From NCBI RefSeq assembly GCF_029227915.1, contig NC_079876.1:13764001-13828000 (forward strand): DNA of 64,000 nucleotides, in the 5' to 3' direction. A program made the position numbers and the translations under genes. Origin of the DNA: Hydractinia symbiolongicarpus (Eukaryota > Cnidaria > Hydrozoa > Anthoathecata > Hydractiniidae). This document shows positions 45,761 through 58,919 of the stretch, piece after piece; within the stretch, counting starts at the first letter, position 1; each line of letters opens with the position of its first letter. The notes below the pieces were generated by a model. It made no database searches. It was given only the letters and a program-made list of their open reading frames with translations, and was not told the DNA's origin.

Positions 45761-47287
45761 AGTTTGAATGCTCTAAACGCATCTCTTGAGAACAACGGAT
45801 CGTTGGCCAACGTGCATTCTTGGTCGACAAATTCTAGAAGATCACTGAGGGTCGGTTCTCTTCCATGCCGCATTCTTAGCATCAGGGTTTTACGATTCCA
45901 CCTGTCTCTGCTGCTGTTTAAAAGTTTGCTAACAATTGCACAAAGATTTTCAGGTCTAGCGTATTCCAATATTGCCCTTCAAATAAACTGTTGCACTTCA
46001 GCAGGAACGTGTACAGCGTTCAAAACCCAGTTGCATCCCCAGGTTTCAGTTGACTCATCGAACGCAGCTCTTTTCGATATGCAGCCAATATTCTGTGCGG
46101 GTCTCCGAAGCGTTTCTTCAGAAGCTGCTTCGCAAGGATGTATCCACTGGTGGGAGGCCCCTGTATGCATCCCTTGATCAGCTCCTTCACCTCTCCACGT
46201 GTGTACTTAATCAATCTTCTGAGTCGTCCACGTGGATATTTGATTTTCTTCTCAACCATCTCTTCAAATGTTGTTATGAAGTACTTGAACTCCAAAACGT
46301 TGCCATCGAAGATGTCCAAATCACCGTCGGGGCACCTTGCTGCAGCAACAAATCTCGCAATGCTGCCGCGAGATCTTGATCACGCGTTGATTCATGCTTC
46401 CTCGAAAATGTTGATTGTAGTTCATCATTATCATGTTGCTGGAAGTTTGTAACATCTGGTTGATTGGCTGATACATTGCTTCTTCCAAGTGAATTAAAAA
46501 CATCGCCAACGGCTCGTGATAAGCTAGGACTTGCGTCTTGATAGTTTTTGTCTCCAGCATGATGATGGTTATTCAGGTCCTTAGACACAAATGTTGCATT
46601 TTTGTAACGGCAAGTTTCTTCCTTAAACTTGTCGTAATTGCTGACGTCACCATGTTGGTTCGAGGTGAACGTCTTGTACGCAGCCATTTTTGCTTCTGAC
46701 TTCGCAATTTTCTCTTGCAGCTGTGTTCTTGCCAAAAGATGCTTGCTTTCAGCAAAATTTTCTGCAACTCGAAGCTCAGCAAGCTTCGCCGCTTCATCAG
46801 CTATCTTTTCTTGCGTCGATCTTTTTGAAAATTGGCTGCTTGTCGCTCTACTTGAACGACTTCTTCTTGACAGTTGGCTTTCTGAGCGGCTTCTGGTCGA
46901 GGTACGCAAAGGAGAGACGTCGCGCTCCAGTTTCTGCTCAGCGTCGCGCAACCACTTGATACTTCTGGTCTTCAGAAGATAGACCTCACCCTCTGCTCTA
47001 TCCACCACTTGATCATCTAAAGCAGTTTCCTCGGGTGTCAGAGTGCGTCTGTACTGTTCGCTGACTTCTATGAATTCCTTCATCAAGGAATCCAGTCTTG
47101 ACAGCAACTCTCGAACTTTCGTTACATTTATGAAGCTTCTCATTGACTCTTCGATGTTTGAAATCGTAGCCATGATGTCCAAATTCAACTTCTGACGTTT
47201 TCGAAGATAGATACTTCCAAAGTATTCAGCGCCCTTGTACGTCACTTTCCGTCTACGTCCAGTGATGTCACCAGTCACATCTGGCAT
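45724..47287 (-). pseudogene. BEL gag-like region
   Basis: The main frame 46274-47287 starts with ATG just inside the right LTR. It contains a coiled-coil segment rich in Ser/Arg and Glu. The next frames (46020-46319 and 45724-45969) carry the DUF1759-type gag core (YFITTFEEMVEKK, ILAKQLLKKRFGDPHR). Two frame breaks separate the pieces. Confidence 0.85.
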
Positions 47288-47328
47288 GCTTCACGACTTT
47301 TTCATTGTGTGCAAGGATTCAGCTACTT

Positions 47329-47766
47329 AGTTGGGGCGGGTGCAATCAATCAAGATACGCTTACTTCGACACACGTTGAAGATTTTTGCTAAACAAGATA
47401 CAAAAAATATAGTATCCAAACAAACTAAAATTGACATAAAAAATCGGTTATATCCTACTGCAATCCTCCGACCCTTTAGTGTGCCTCACTAGTGGGTGCA
47501 AGGGATCAAGAAACAGACGCAGGGACACAAACTAGAATAAAATAATCAATAAATATAACTTACTAGCTTGTTCGCGATTAGACACTAAACATTCACACTT
47601 CCACTAAGTAAAACAAGAGTTCCACTGAACTCTACTTAATCCACATTCAGATTCTATCATCACAGAAAGCTTCACACAGCTTGTTTAAATTTTAATTTCT
47701 GTGCAGAAACAGACAAAAAACGCCTTTATAAGCAAAAACGCGCTGGGAACAATTAGCAGTTCAACC
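47329..47766 (-). repeat. 5' LTR of the BEL element
   Basis: About 438 bp with the same order of blocks as the left LTR. Carries extra bases near 47346-47359, 47496-47502 and 47704-47710. Holds the presumed promoter for gag-pol. Confidence 0.85.
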
Positions 47767-48259
47767 GTGTGTTGTTCCCAAGACATATACACGACATAAT
47801 ATAAACTAATTAAAACGGCATTAACAGACGCTTCTACAAAATATAAAGTCGTAAATGCGTTTTCTCTTTTGTTTCTAAGTTTTTTTTAAGCATTCCTTGC
47901 CCTGTGAAACAATCTTCAATGTCTCGCACCTGGCGCCTAGAAATCCTACCATTTTGAATAAATTGAAAAACATTCCCAAATCTCTGATACTCCCGCATCG
48001 AGTTCCTACTGAATTCTGGATGTCCAGTGCTTCAGATAAATCCGTTGTAAGATTTCTACCATCTCACGCGACTCCATAAAGTATGCGTAGAAAATACATC
48101 GTTATTGCACCTTTACGTGTTGATGTGTTTAGATTGTGTTAAAAAGTTATAGGAAGCAGAAAAATAACATTTCCCGCAAAATTGCAAAAACGCGCATTTA
48201 GGCCGTCGCCTGAGACAGCTCTAATCGCATACCTCTCAAGCTTTTCAAAGGTGGTTTAG

Positions 48260-48613
48260 TTGACATGTAATACGAAAAATAAATACTCAACAAATGTGAA
48301 TTTAAGGGACTGCCGCAACGATGTGGCTATTTACTTCCCGCATATTATATTTAGATTTAAGCACGAGCATGTAGCGTTTTTTGATGAAGATGAAATTCGT
48401 ACGTGTTTTGCAAATTTTTTTTATAGATATAATAAAGAATACGCTACAATCTGCAATCGCAGTCAATTTGAACAATGTTTTAATTTATATGTAAATACAG
48501 TTTGTGAGTCGCTAATACATCATGTAGTAATTATCACGTGTCGCTTGTGCAAATTATGTCTGTTTCTGTGCGGTCGGGCTGCAGGTATCACTGACTGCAC
48601 GTATCGATATTAG
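48260..48613 (+). CDS. Hypothetical 117-aa frame
   Basis: ATG-started frame with mixed, protein-like composition (FPHIIFRFKHEHVAFFDEDE, several Cys and Phe) and no low complexity. No domain recognised and no splice partners identified. Could be a transposon remnant or chance. Confidence 0.25.
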   Translation: MTCNTKNKYSTNVNLRDCRNDVAIYFPHIIFRFKHEHVAFFDEDEIRTCFANFFYRYNKEYATICNRSQFEQCFNLYVNTVCESLIHHVVIITCRLCKLCLFLCGRAAGITDCTYRY

Positions 48614-50024
48614 GACCCTTACTCTTTCTTTACGAATTTTTCGTGGTATTTTCTTTCCAATGGTGAAATCCTCAGCAAGAAATAAAGTAACGATATTAAA
48701 GAGCAATGCATAATTGAAATAACAAGGAACCATTTAAATAGAAGAGGCTGTTAGTATGAGAGCCGAACTCTGTGCAAGACTTTTTCCGCCTCTATATAAT
48801 GGAAAAAGTGTAGTGAGATGCTTGAAACAGTGTGTTGTATTTTATATGGAAAAGGCTTCCCGTCGCCTTAGGTTAAGAGGGATCTCGCTAGCAGGATGGG
48901 ATGAAATTTTTCGGGGAAACACTGACTTTAGTTGAAGTTTTGATAAGAGTAGAATCCGACAATGGTCCTGTCCAACCTCTCATCTAAATAGCTCTATGAT
49001 TTTCTAAACACCATCCCCATGGTAGTTGCTTTTCGGGGGGATGTGGCAGGATGATAGCTCTGGCGCCACAGTGAAAGGAGTTGAGGCACAGCATAAGATT
49101 TTACTGAACAAGGTGGCAAATATATTTATAAATTCTGTGTTAACAATAAAATGCGCGTCCTCTTAAAACGTGGTAATATTTAGAGTTTCAGAATAGGAAT
49201 AGACGAGTTTGTTACGATGAAACTCATACGTACCATAAGTAGGTGTTACAAAGCGACATAAGACAAATAAAGGAGAAGGAAGGGGTAGTTTAGTTATCCA
49301 AAATTTAATCCGTACATAAGAAGGAGGGAGTCAGTGGCAATGTGCACCTGTACTGTTTGATTTTTACTACTTCACAATTTTTTTTTTTTTTACTTTTTGT
49401 TAAAAACTTACAAAGCGCTATCAAAGCATCTTGGTCACACCAAAAACCAACGAAATAGTTTCCAGAAAGAGAACTACAGAATTTTTTTTTACGAGAAACA
49501 GAATCTTGAATCAAAAAAATAAAAAATGACGACAAAATAACTTAGTTTACTATAACCACTCGTTCTTAGTCAGCAAGTTAGGTGTACGCCTAAGAGTAAT
49601 ACCATGCAAAACAAATTAGTTGTAAATCCTAAATTGTACATTTTTTTTAACTACTAACTTCTATTTATTTCTAAATACTATATACAAAAAATGGCCAAAA
49701 CAAAACCTTATAAATACTTTGTGGAAAAATAAATGACCTTTTTGGATGTAAAAAAGGGTTTAAAGATAGAAGCGTTCATATAAGATGCCAACACTGCGCA
49801 AAACTAGAAAAAAATGTCGTGTGAAAGAGCACTAAACTCTAATTCAGCCCAGGTTTTACTAAAACTTAGTTGTCGAAGAATTATCAGTCGCTAAAGCCTG
49901 TATGTAAGAGCACTTACCTTTCTCTTATAAAGACTATTTCTAGAAGAATAAATTTAAATTTAGCCATAAATCGCAACATTTGTCGTTTTCGTCCTGTGGA
50001 TGTTGTTCATCGGTAATTTTTCAA
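48614..50024. other. Intergenic, nothing recognised
   Basis: AT-rich, with homopolymer runs near 49.38 kb. Confidence 0.4.
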
Positions 50025-50280
50025 GTATGACGCCATTTTGTACTGACATCGTTTCAAAACGCCAGTTAATACGCCAAATCGATATTTTCCGGTATGACGC
50101 CTTTTTGCCAACATTGATTCGACGACGCCAGTTAATGTTTACGTTATATCGCTATTTTATGACAACATTGTTGCCGCAACATCTGTATTCTTCTGATATT
50201 CCACCATTTTATCCGCGAAATCTACACTACCCTTTCCGGCATGACGACATTTTACAATGACGTCATTTTTGTGAAATATA
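50025..50280. repeat. Repeats with GACGCC/GACGTCA-type motifs
   Basis: A 67-bp unit (GTATGACGCC..CGCCAGTTAAT) is present twice from 50025 and 50092, followed by looser copies and ATGACGTCATT near 50260. Just downstream of SKP2. Confidence 0.6.
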
Positions 50281-50419
50281 TATTGACTTCAGCAATTTGA
50301 CATTAATACATTAGACTTCCCATTGACAATACTTCAACCATTACATACTTACAAGTGTTTTGCGACTATAAATTTAAACGCTAGCTTGCAGAACGCTATG
50401 TTTTGTGCAAGACTGGTTT

Positions 50420-53400
50420 CTATATGATAAACCCTGAGTACTGCTCCCAAAGTCTACCTTCATAGGTTGCTGTGGATATAGGGCGTGCTATGGGTGAGAA
50501 GACGCCTTTGTTTATGTAAAGACCAGGTCTTGCTTTAGTGAATCGATCCAACGCGTCCGAGTTGACGAAGCCAAACAAATTTAAATGTGATAACTCCGGA
50601 AGTTTTAGCAGTTCTCTAAAACATAAACACAAATAAAATTGACGACACTACAACAATATTTGTTTGAAAGAATTCGGTCCGACTGGTAGCCTGGTGGTTG
50701 AGCGGTCGCTTCCAGTGCTGGAGGTCTTACTTTCAAATTCCGCCCGAGTCATGCTAGAGATTATAAAAGTGCGAATCTATCCTTTCTGCTAAGCATTCAG
50801 CATGAGAATAGGATTATTATCTTAAGCGGTTGTCTAGTTGAGCGATAGCTGTGTTCGCACGACTTTCGTAACTCAAATGGGAGCTTTAAATGCACTGTGA
50901 CCCCCTTCCCAAAACCCTCGTTTATAGCAGTACTAATAGAAACCGAAAATCCTGGGTAAACAATTTAAGTAATCTATTAATTAGCTGTTTTAAAATTATC
51001 AACCATTATGACCTACTTCAATGGCTAAAAGAGATAGCTTTTGTTCACAACACACACGTATCTCCCAGCGATTTAAGTAACAGATCAACCATGTAACACA
51101 CAAACATACATTTCTTATCCTGCTAGCAACTTCGTTCCCAGGTTTCTTTCCTCTTTTTATTTATTTATTTAGCATGAGCCCTTTGGGGGAAGGAGCATTA
51201 CTTACAACAACTGTTCGGGTTTCACATCAGAACATCGACTTATTGACAACTTCTGAAGAAAAGCGCAGTTGTCAGCAACTAATTTCATCGTTCCTATCTG
51301 TAATGTGACGTCACTAAAATAAAGGTAAAAACATCCAGGTTTTTTGAAAAAAAAACAGAAAAGAAAACTTTCAAAATGTTTAACACTGTACCTGAAATCA
51401 AGCGCTGTGAGTTTGCTACACGAAGTCACTAGCATCTCCATGACTACAAAGTAAACAAAACACTTAACAACTGGCTCGTAAAGGTAATTCGTGTTACCAG
51501 ACCTGTTAGAATTACAAATCCTTTGATTGTTCTGATTATTCTCGTATCAAATTTATACTTGCATTTCTTAAAGACGTTTTTGAAAGCCTCATATTGAAAT
51601 ATTTCTCGATTCGACCAATAAAATGTTTCCCTATGAGTAATTGAAGGGGGTTCTAATAAGAGGGGGAGCAGTGGATTTTCCAAATAATTCTTTATGTATA
51701 GAGAGTGGGAGGTGTTTATAAATTTAAATGGGTGGTAAATTGTTTTTTCAAATTTGATGTTGTCCGCCTATCTACTAGGTTTTCTTTCTATTAGGTTATC
51801 AAGAGAAAGTAAACCTTCAATATGTATTGCCAAGTTTATGACAAAATTTAACTTGTAGAATATTTCAACTTGAAATATCAGAAATGCTGACCTTTTCTGT
51901 TTATTCCACCTCTCAATCCGCTTAAATTTAATTCTTGCAACTCCTTGCAGCGGCAAATCTGCAGAAAAAACAAAACGCGAAACAAGTAAAAGCAGAAAAG
52001 CAAGCCAGAAGAAATTTCAGGATTAGAATGCCAGGTTTAAAGATATCCCCAAATCTCCAACAACCCGTTTGCTTTATTGAAGAAGTAATTTCACTTTTGT
52101 CTGTTCAGTGTTCAATTTATTGTGGAAAGCTTGTTATTTCTTGATTTCATTTCTACTAAACTATTATGTTCAAGAAAAGATAAAATTTCCACAATAACCA
52201 TCTGTTTACAAGTTCCTCTATGTAGATTGACTAACAAAGTTTTCCTTAAAACTAGTTATTATTATTTTCCATTACTTTGCGTTTATTGTGAAAAACACTT
52301 GATTACATCCAGTGAACTTACGTATCGAACGCTGTCTCTTGTTTGATTGGTCCATGATAAATTTAACGACTTCAGTCTGAAAAAAGTACAAGTCATAATG
52401 TTTACAAGTTTGAGTTCACTCTAAATGTCTGACCCCTATCTTACACCTTAAGCTTTTTAACACGAAAAGTGTCAATGTTCTTCATTATTTTGTGTGTTTG
52501 CAGTTTAAATTATTTTATACGCAGCCCTGTGTCCTTTTTCTTTAAAAGTCAAATTAAACTATATAAAAACAGAGCAAAGCTTTTTTGTTAAAACTTGCGA
52601 AAATTCTAGAGCTTTGTGCATAAGAAAAATGATAAGATTGTCACGAATCTTCCCGTGTAGTTTTTTTTCTTTAACGTACTAAGAAAATTAACAAGACCTC
52701 CACGGCTTTTGCGAACCGTTGTGTTTTGACAATAAAAGAAACAACGTAAATGTCTAAAAGTTAGCCAATCATAGCACGACAACTAGAAAATACAGCCAAT
52801 CATAGCACGACAACTAGAAAATACATCCAATCACAACATACATCGCCTCGTAAGCTTAAAAACACTGTAAAGACATATGAACACTTAGTTTCCAGTCCCT
52901 TACTTTAAACACTTTCTAGTTACCACATCTATGGCAGATGATGTCAAACCAATCGACAAGGCTAAATTCAATACTTCTAAACCATGGTTATAGCTAATGG
53001 CACTAAAAAAAATCATGTTACTATGACAACCAGTAAAAAATCATTTAACTAATAATATTGGAAAATTTAATAACGGAGTAAAAGGTTCTCGATAATTATT
53101 GCGATTCTAGAGTAACAGCAACATAAAAAAGTCGTGACAACAAGACAAAACGAATATAAAAACTACTGCCATTTTGTGTGATAATTTAAATCCTTTTGAA
53201 CAGGTAAAAATACGAAGAAATAGGTTTACGTGATCTCGCGTATTCCCATTTTACAGCCTTCCAATGAGAGAAACTTTAACGAATTGCATCTCTGAAACAA
53301 AATACGGGGATTACACGTCATTCTTACAACGTCAACTGTACAACGTCATTTTTAGACGCCATCTTTACAACGTCATTTTAGACGTCATCTTACAACGTCA

Positions 53401-55504
53401 TCTTTAGAAGTCATCTTCAGACTTCATCGTTCGAAATGACAAAACTATAAAAAGTGACCTAACACGAAGCTCGCAGGTAAAAGAACTAAAATTCTATATA
53501 GGATTGAAAAGGACGTAAATTTCGAAGACGTCAAGACATAAGTCGTTGCTTTCAATGTAGTCGAAAAGAAAATGTCAATTACAGGGCCAAAGGTTTCGAC
53601 GTTAAAAAAAAGTTAAATAAGCGAAAAAACCGATAACAAAATAATATAATCTACGCGAGGGAAAAAAACGTACAGTCGATATTCATCAGTTAACCATGAT
53701 TAAACCCGCACGAGAACTTTGATGCTAAACAGATTTTAAATAAACTTACAAATAACAGGCAAGCTAAGTTGTCGGCACCGAACTTCGTCATTGAAGCATC
53801 AAGGTGAGTCAGCGAAAATGTACCACAGCTAAACAAACTGAACGCGATAACATTTTGATGTGTGAATTAGACACGCAGGGGGAGAGATAAATACAGGAAA
53901 TGAATGAAAAAACCTGAGCTTACGAATTTTCACTTGATACGTTACAATCGTTCACACAAATGGGAGCTAAAATCTAAAGGGAAAAATAATTTAATAAATA
54001 AAAAATTGAAATAACATTGTCAATTTTGCTTCTTTATAAATCCGACATTCCAGTTTGGGAGAAGGTTCCTGCGTTTTACCTCTGCTTTGCTTAATCGGAC
54101 TACCCTAACACCACGATGGAGTATTGATCCAAGCACTCCTGCACAGTTTATATGTTTACCATCAAGGTTCACCTCTCTCCAAAGCAAGTCGTCGTATCTA
54201 CGAGGGAGTGTTGTGAAAACAATACGTGCGATTGGTGGATAACAACAACCAATCATATTTTTAAGAGACTTCACAGAGATAAGTCAGGGTTTGTTTCAAA
54301 ATTGTGACTTTTCTTTATGATGAGATGTTGGAGAGATATGAGAACTTACCCTAATTGTTTCCACCGATGGCAAACTTGGACACATCTCGTGAGTGAAGAA
54401 TGTGGAAGGAGTTTGAAGATTGAGAGTATAATTTCGTCCACCAAGAAGGAGAACGGATCATCAATAACTACACGTGAAAAGAAATATTTTGTCAATAGAT
54501 CATAAATGATCGTTAAAGGGCGGTTCCTTTAAATCATAGCGAAGAACAGTACGGAATAACAAACAGCGTACGATGTCCGAACCGTTTCTTCTCGTGATGT
54601 CCAGTAATTTCACATTTTCTATAACTTTTAGGCCATCTTAACAACAGGCGACTTCGAAATTACGCCTGTACAAAAGACCTGTGCTAACACGAAATATATT
54701 ATACTCCTTTGGAACTAGGAATTGAAAGATTGGTTAAGTTAGTTCAGTTTAAATCCCGCAAATACAACCATGACTATGTGACGTTTCAGAGGGGAGTCGG
54801 GGAAGTTGGAGGAGTGGCGAAAGGCGTGGCTTCATCTTAAATATGTCGTAAAATTTCACTTACTAATTATCCCTCCTGTTTTGTTATCGGCGCCAAGAAG
54901 CTGTTTTTTTAATTCGTTGGATGTGGCTTGCACTGTTTTCGATACACACGGCACGGGTAAAAAGGTCTCTAAAATGCTGACATCAGCGGGAAACACATCT
55001 TGTTGCTCTAGTGCGACGTCCTAATAGGAAAAAAAAGTTTTAACTGTAGAGAGCTCAGTTTAAATGTGTATTCATTTACTTTATACCGAGAAGTACACTT
55101 TTACATTTCTTAAATGTTTGTCACTTCAAAAGAAAATAATTTATAACATCATAAGAACTTAAGGGATGAATGTTAAAATATATCACATGTATCGTATTGC
55201 ATGCATCAAGCAAAAAAAAATACGAACCGATATGGTCAGGAAAATCAATCCATCTAGGCTAATGATAAAAAACAGTATATTTCACAGTCAGCAACAAACA
55301 AACAAACATCCAAACAAATAAACAAACCTTTCTATCTTCAGTTTTGCGTTGTTTCGATTGAGTCGCCTCATCTTGCCCCTCATTCTCAGCATCACGAGGA
55401 GTGTTCTCATCAAACGTCCAGTTCAGTGGATCCACTTCTAAACACGCTTGCAAGTAGTCTCCATTCTCACTTGAGTTAGTTCCTAGTCTTTTTTTATGCG
55501 ACAT
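50420..55504 (-). CDS. SKP2: SKP2, F-box/LRR substrate receptor of SCF ubiquitin ligase
   Basis: Ten exons join with matching phases: 55328-55504, 54864-55020, 54350-54467, 54080-54197, 53924-53973, 53750-53837, 51892-51958, 51392-51443, 51206-51313 and 50420-50615, giving 376 aa. The N-terminal 110 residues are acidic and disordered. The F-box lies in exons 3-4 (FLVDEIILSIFKLLPHSSL..C..W, then LWREVNLDGK). LRRs follow. The last exon with KLPELSHLNLFGF and SPIARP aligns with the SKP2 end that follows its LRRs (human: FGIV..IARP). SCF-SKP2 marks CDK inhibitors such as p27 for degradation at G1/S. Human SKP2 is 424 aa, so about one and a half LRRs are missing from this model. A small candidate exon at 52322-52376 resembles the missing part but does not fit the phase. 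The exon 7 donor (GTCAGC) is weak. Confidence 0.82.
50680..50760 (+). mobile_element. tRNA-derived SINE-like head
   Basis: A-box-like TGGTAGCCTGGTGGTTGAGC and a B-box-like TTTCAAATTCCG are spaced as in a tRNA, with CCAGTGCTGG between. The outer GACT..AGTC could form part of an acceptor stem. Lies in SKP2 intron 9, in antisense. Confidence 0.5.
52763..52841. repeat. 31-bp repeat with CCAAT motifs
   Basis: Two identical units from 52763 and 52794, each beginning AGCCAATCATAGCACGACAA, and a third partial unit from 52825 starting ATCCAATCA. Within SKP2 intron 6. Confidence 0.9.
53322..53430. repeat. ACGTCATCTT degenerate repeat
   Basis: At least seven short copies of (A)ACGTCA(T/A) and GACGTCATCTT, in SKP2 intron 6. 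The CRE-like half sites are noted; regulation is not shown. Confidence 0.7.
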
Positions 55505-55689
55505 ATTTGGTTTGGAGGAAGTGGGGTTTGGTGAGGAAGTTGTTCCAAGTGGAGCATTCTATTTTTCATTTGTGCTTAATTCATTTCTAAACCTAAAACA
55601 GAGAAAACAAAATTGATTTTTAATCTATTAGCATAAAGAGTGCAATTATAGAACAAAGGTTAGTTGTTTACAAAAGATATACGTAAGGA

Positions 55690-56150
55690 CGTAATGTATA
55701 ACCGATACTATATGATGCAGTACGCTGATGCTATAAAATGAAGTATCCTACGATAATATATGCATTACCATATACGTTAATATAAAATAAATTACCATAC
55801 GACATTATAACAAGCAGAACAAGAATAATACACAATGTAGTTAAATAAAACGCTGAGACGCAGTGTTATACGACACTATACTATAAGCCATACTACATAT
55901 GATATTACAGAAGATGTAGTACGATAACATATAGTACCACACGAAACTATATGATGTAACACTAAACGATGATATATGATCAAGTACCATACGATGCTCA
56001 CAGGATACTATAAGAAGTAGTACCATATGATACATGATGAAGATGATGCTATATGATGCAGAACCATACGATACTATATCATGCAGTAATACACCATACT
56101 ACATGATGCAGTGCCATACGATGCTATATGATGTAGTACGATATGATAAG
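55690..56150. repeat. Degenerate repeat around ATACGATACTATATGATG
   Basis: Loose tandem copies, about 20-25 bp each, of CATACGATNCTATATGATGCAGTA, upstream of SKP2 exon 1. The open minus-strand frame there is a by-product. Confidence 0.7.
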
Positions 56151-58919
56151 ATTCTTGCTTAAAATTGAGATGAAAACTTTACAGACCAGCTATTGCAGTG
56201 CATAACGTGTACTTTACAAGCTCACTTTTAGCAATTCTTGCATTGTTTAGAAACAATAATACACATGATAAAAATTAAAATACGCAAAACGTTTCCATAC
56301 GTATACAAATTCTTTCGTGTACAATAAATTCTGTATCACATACAAAATATTATACAAAAAAAGCAAATTTATTAAGTCGGTATATTAAGCAGACCTTTAA
56401 ACGCATAGACTTTTCTGGTCTGTAAGATACACATAATCAAATCAACATGAAAACTTTTAACGATGTGAACGAGCAAAGTTATCTATGAACATTTTAACAA
56501 AGCTAGCTACAGTGTCAAGCCAAAGTATAAATAAAATTATAGGCTAATATCAACATATCGACTAAGTCCCTTAACACACTTAAGTAATGTTATATTTTAC
56601 ATAATATAAACACATACCTAAGAATACACTTCGCTATGGTTATGCAACATAAAAAATCTAAAAAATTAGAATAATGTGATCAAACAGCCAGACATCCCGC
56701 GATCCTTTGCAATACTAATCAAATTAATCTGTAAGTGAAACAGACAGTAAAAACATAAATATTTAAAAGAAAAAGATCACAACATAACAGAAACATTATC
56801 ATTGGATACAGAATCAGTAGAAGTTGTTTTATCATAAATCATGGTGTTCTTGACAACACGACAACAACACCGAGGACCGAACTAACATCGGAGAACAAAA
56901 CATCTGGCAAAAAAAACATTTCCAACATCTAACCTTTCTCTTTTAAGAAGTTAAAAATTACGTGCAAACTTTCACGATAAATTAAATTTAAAAAAAAAAT
57001 GTAACTGATATTAGACTGACTAGAGCTAATCAATACATTATTGTTGTCAACACACCTATGTACTTGAAAAACTCCTTACAATAAAATATGATGTAAAAAA
57101 ACTATTTCTAGATATGTATACCTGGAAACATAATGGCGGTGACGCAACCAATCAGAATACAACTGCTTAGAACAAACGTAAACTCCAATTAATCACAATA
57201 CTGTAAAATAATCAAGTAAAAAGACGACACACCTCGATTATTCAAACAACTCAGCCGGTGTAAAACACGCCACTATAGTCTTGTTTAAATTAGTAACACT
57301 AAGTATTATCTACACCAAATGACGTCATTGGTTACCAGGTTAGCTATCATAACATTAACGTAACATAGGAACACGCTACCCATAACAAAGTCCTGTGGTG
57401 GTGTATTGTCTCGATAATTACTATCATTTTAAAATCGCATGATTTTAATCCTGTTCGTTAGAAACTAGCCAAAAATGTCAGACGTTATTTGTGACCACAA
57501 TATTCGATCTTAGGATATATAAGGATCATTTATCTTAGGATATATAATATATACAGCAGCCAAGTGTGAAGGAGGTCACACGAGCTGCCGTCTAATACCT
57601 GGATTTTACTACAAAAATAACACCGTCACCATAAGGGTGGAGTTACACGGAAAAAATAAAATAATAACTTAAGCGTTCTTTTAAATGTGTGTAAAAAATA
57701 TATATATACAATAATTGGAATTGAATGCATGATATTGAATTTTTGTAACTGTATTTTATTGCTTTCAGTTTATCTTTACCCAAAAACCAGTTTAAAAGAG
57801 GCCATATAATATTTGATTAATAATAGTAATACCAAATTTTTACCAAAATAAATATTTATTTTATATTCTTTGCTGTTCGTTATTTGTATGGTTTTCCAAA
57901 CATATTTCTTCCCCCGTTTATTTATTTATTTTTTATTTATTTAAGGCTGTGAGGGTGCTACAAAAATAGCTTAGAATGTTAGTTTAAATGTTTTTTAAGG
58001 ACAATGAAAAAATTTAAATATCATTTTACTGACAGTGTGTTTAAGTTTTGTCCTCGCTTTACCTAATACAAGAATTTTAAATAAAAATAAAGGCAGACAT
58101 TAAACGGCTAATTTCTCAGGAATTTTGGTTAAAATAATTTTTTTTCTTATTATCCACAATGATTATTTCCTTGAGGAAAACCAGGTTTCTCTCCTAACAC
58201 TAATACTACGCAGTGAAAATATAGATTAATTTTTTTTCTGTTACATGACACTTATCATTATGTTAGATATATTAAACTCATTTTTATAGCGTGTCGTTTT
58301 TTTCACAACAGTTATCGTAGAGTGTCTTACAGTTTAAAATATGTTCAGCAGTGGTTTTGAATGAGATTAATTTTGTGATATTCTTCGGATGATAAACATT
58401 TTTTTTTTCGTTTTTATTTCTTTTTTAACTTTATTCCCATTTTTCCCATCGATAAAGATTTCCAATAACATTATTTTCTCTATGAAACGGGCGGAGAAAA
58501 AGCGGTCAAACTACAAAACAGAATTCTGAGAAGAATTAGAAATTTAAACTGAAAACAAGAACATCAAAATATATGAAATATAGAAAAAATACAGGAAAAA
58601 TCTAATAATCATTGTTAGAAAAAAAGAAATGCCAAAACAAACAAACAAACAAACAACGAAATCTTTCAAAACAACATACGTAACACTTCTAATGATCGTC
58701 ATGATATAAGTGCTATGTACAGGAACAACTATGTTCGCTTGATAAGCTATAGAGACACTAGTTTTTAGTACAAAAATATTTTACTACATGTGGAACGATT
58801 TTACAACACAGGACAAAAAAAAAACAGGCAACAGAATCAACCTAGTCGACTTAATTAAAAAAATTCCAAACATAAATTGATCTTAGAAAAAGAAAAAATA
58901 ATTATGCTAGCTGTGAGAA
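56151..58919. other. Region between SKP2 and PPP1R21, nothing recognised
   Basis: AT-rich, with homopolymers and a short CAAA repeat near 58.64 kb. SKP2's promoter is presumably at its left side and PPP1R21's 3' UTR at its right side. Confidence 0.4.

Larger units (their letters stand above)
41414..47766 (-). mobile_element. BEL/Pao LTR retrotransposon, decayed
   Basis: Two direct LTRs (41414-41831 and 47329-47766) flank minus-strand gag-pol pieces in the BEL order: gag, zinc knuckles, protease, RT, RNase H, integrase. The LTRs are alike except for small indels, including 14 extra bases in the right one just inside TTGGGGCGGGTGCAA. A TATA-like TTATAAAGG (minus) lies in each LTR near CGCCTTTATAAGC. 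Outer edges are fuzzy and no clean target duplication was assigned. Many frame breaks and stops split pol, so it is inactive. Confidence 0.92.

Noticed and set aside
41927-46982. Many plus-strand frames across the BEL element
   Set aside because: Antisense to clear integrase, RNase H, RT, protease and gag motifs on the minus strand.
52322-52376. Extra SKP2 exon
   Set aside because: Good splice sites and a plausible peptide, but it starts in phase 0 and ends in phase 1, while the next exon needs phase 0; kept out of the model.
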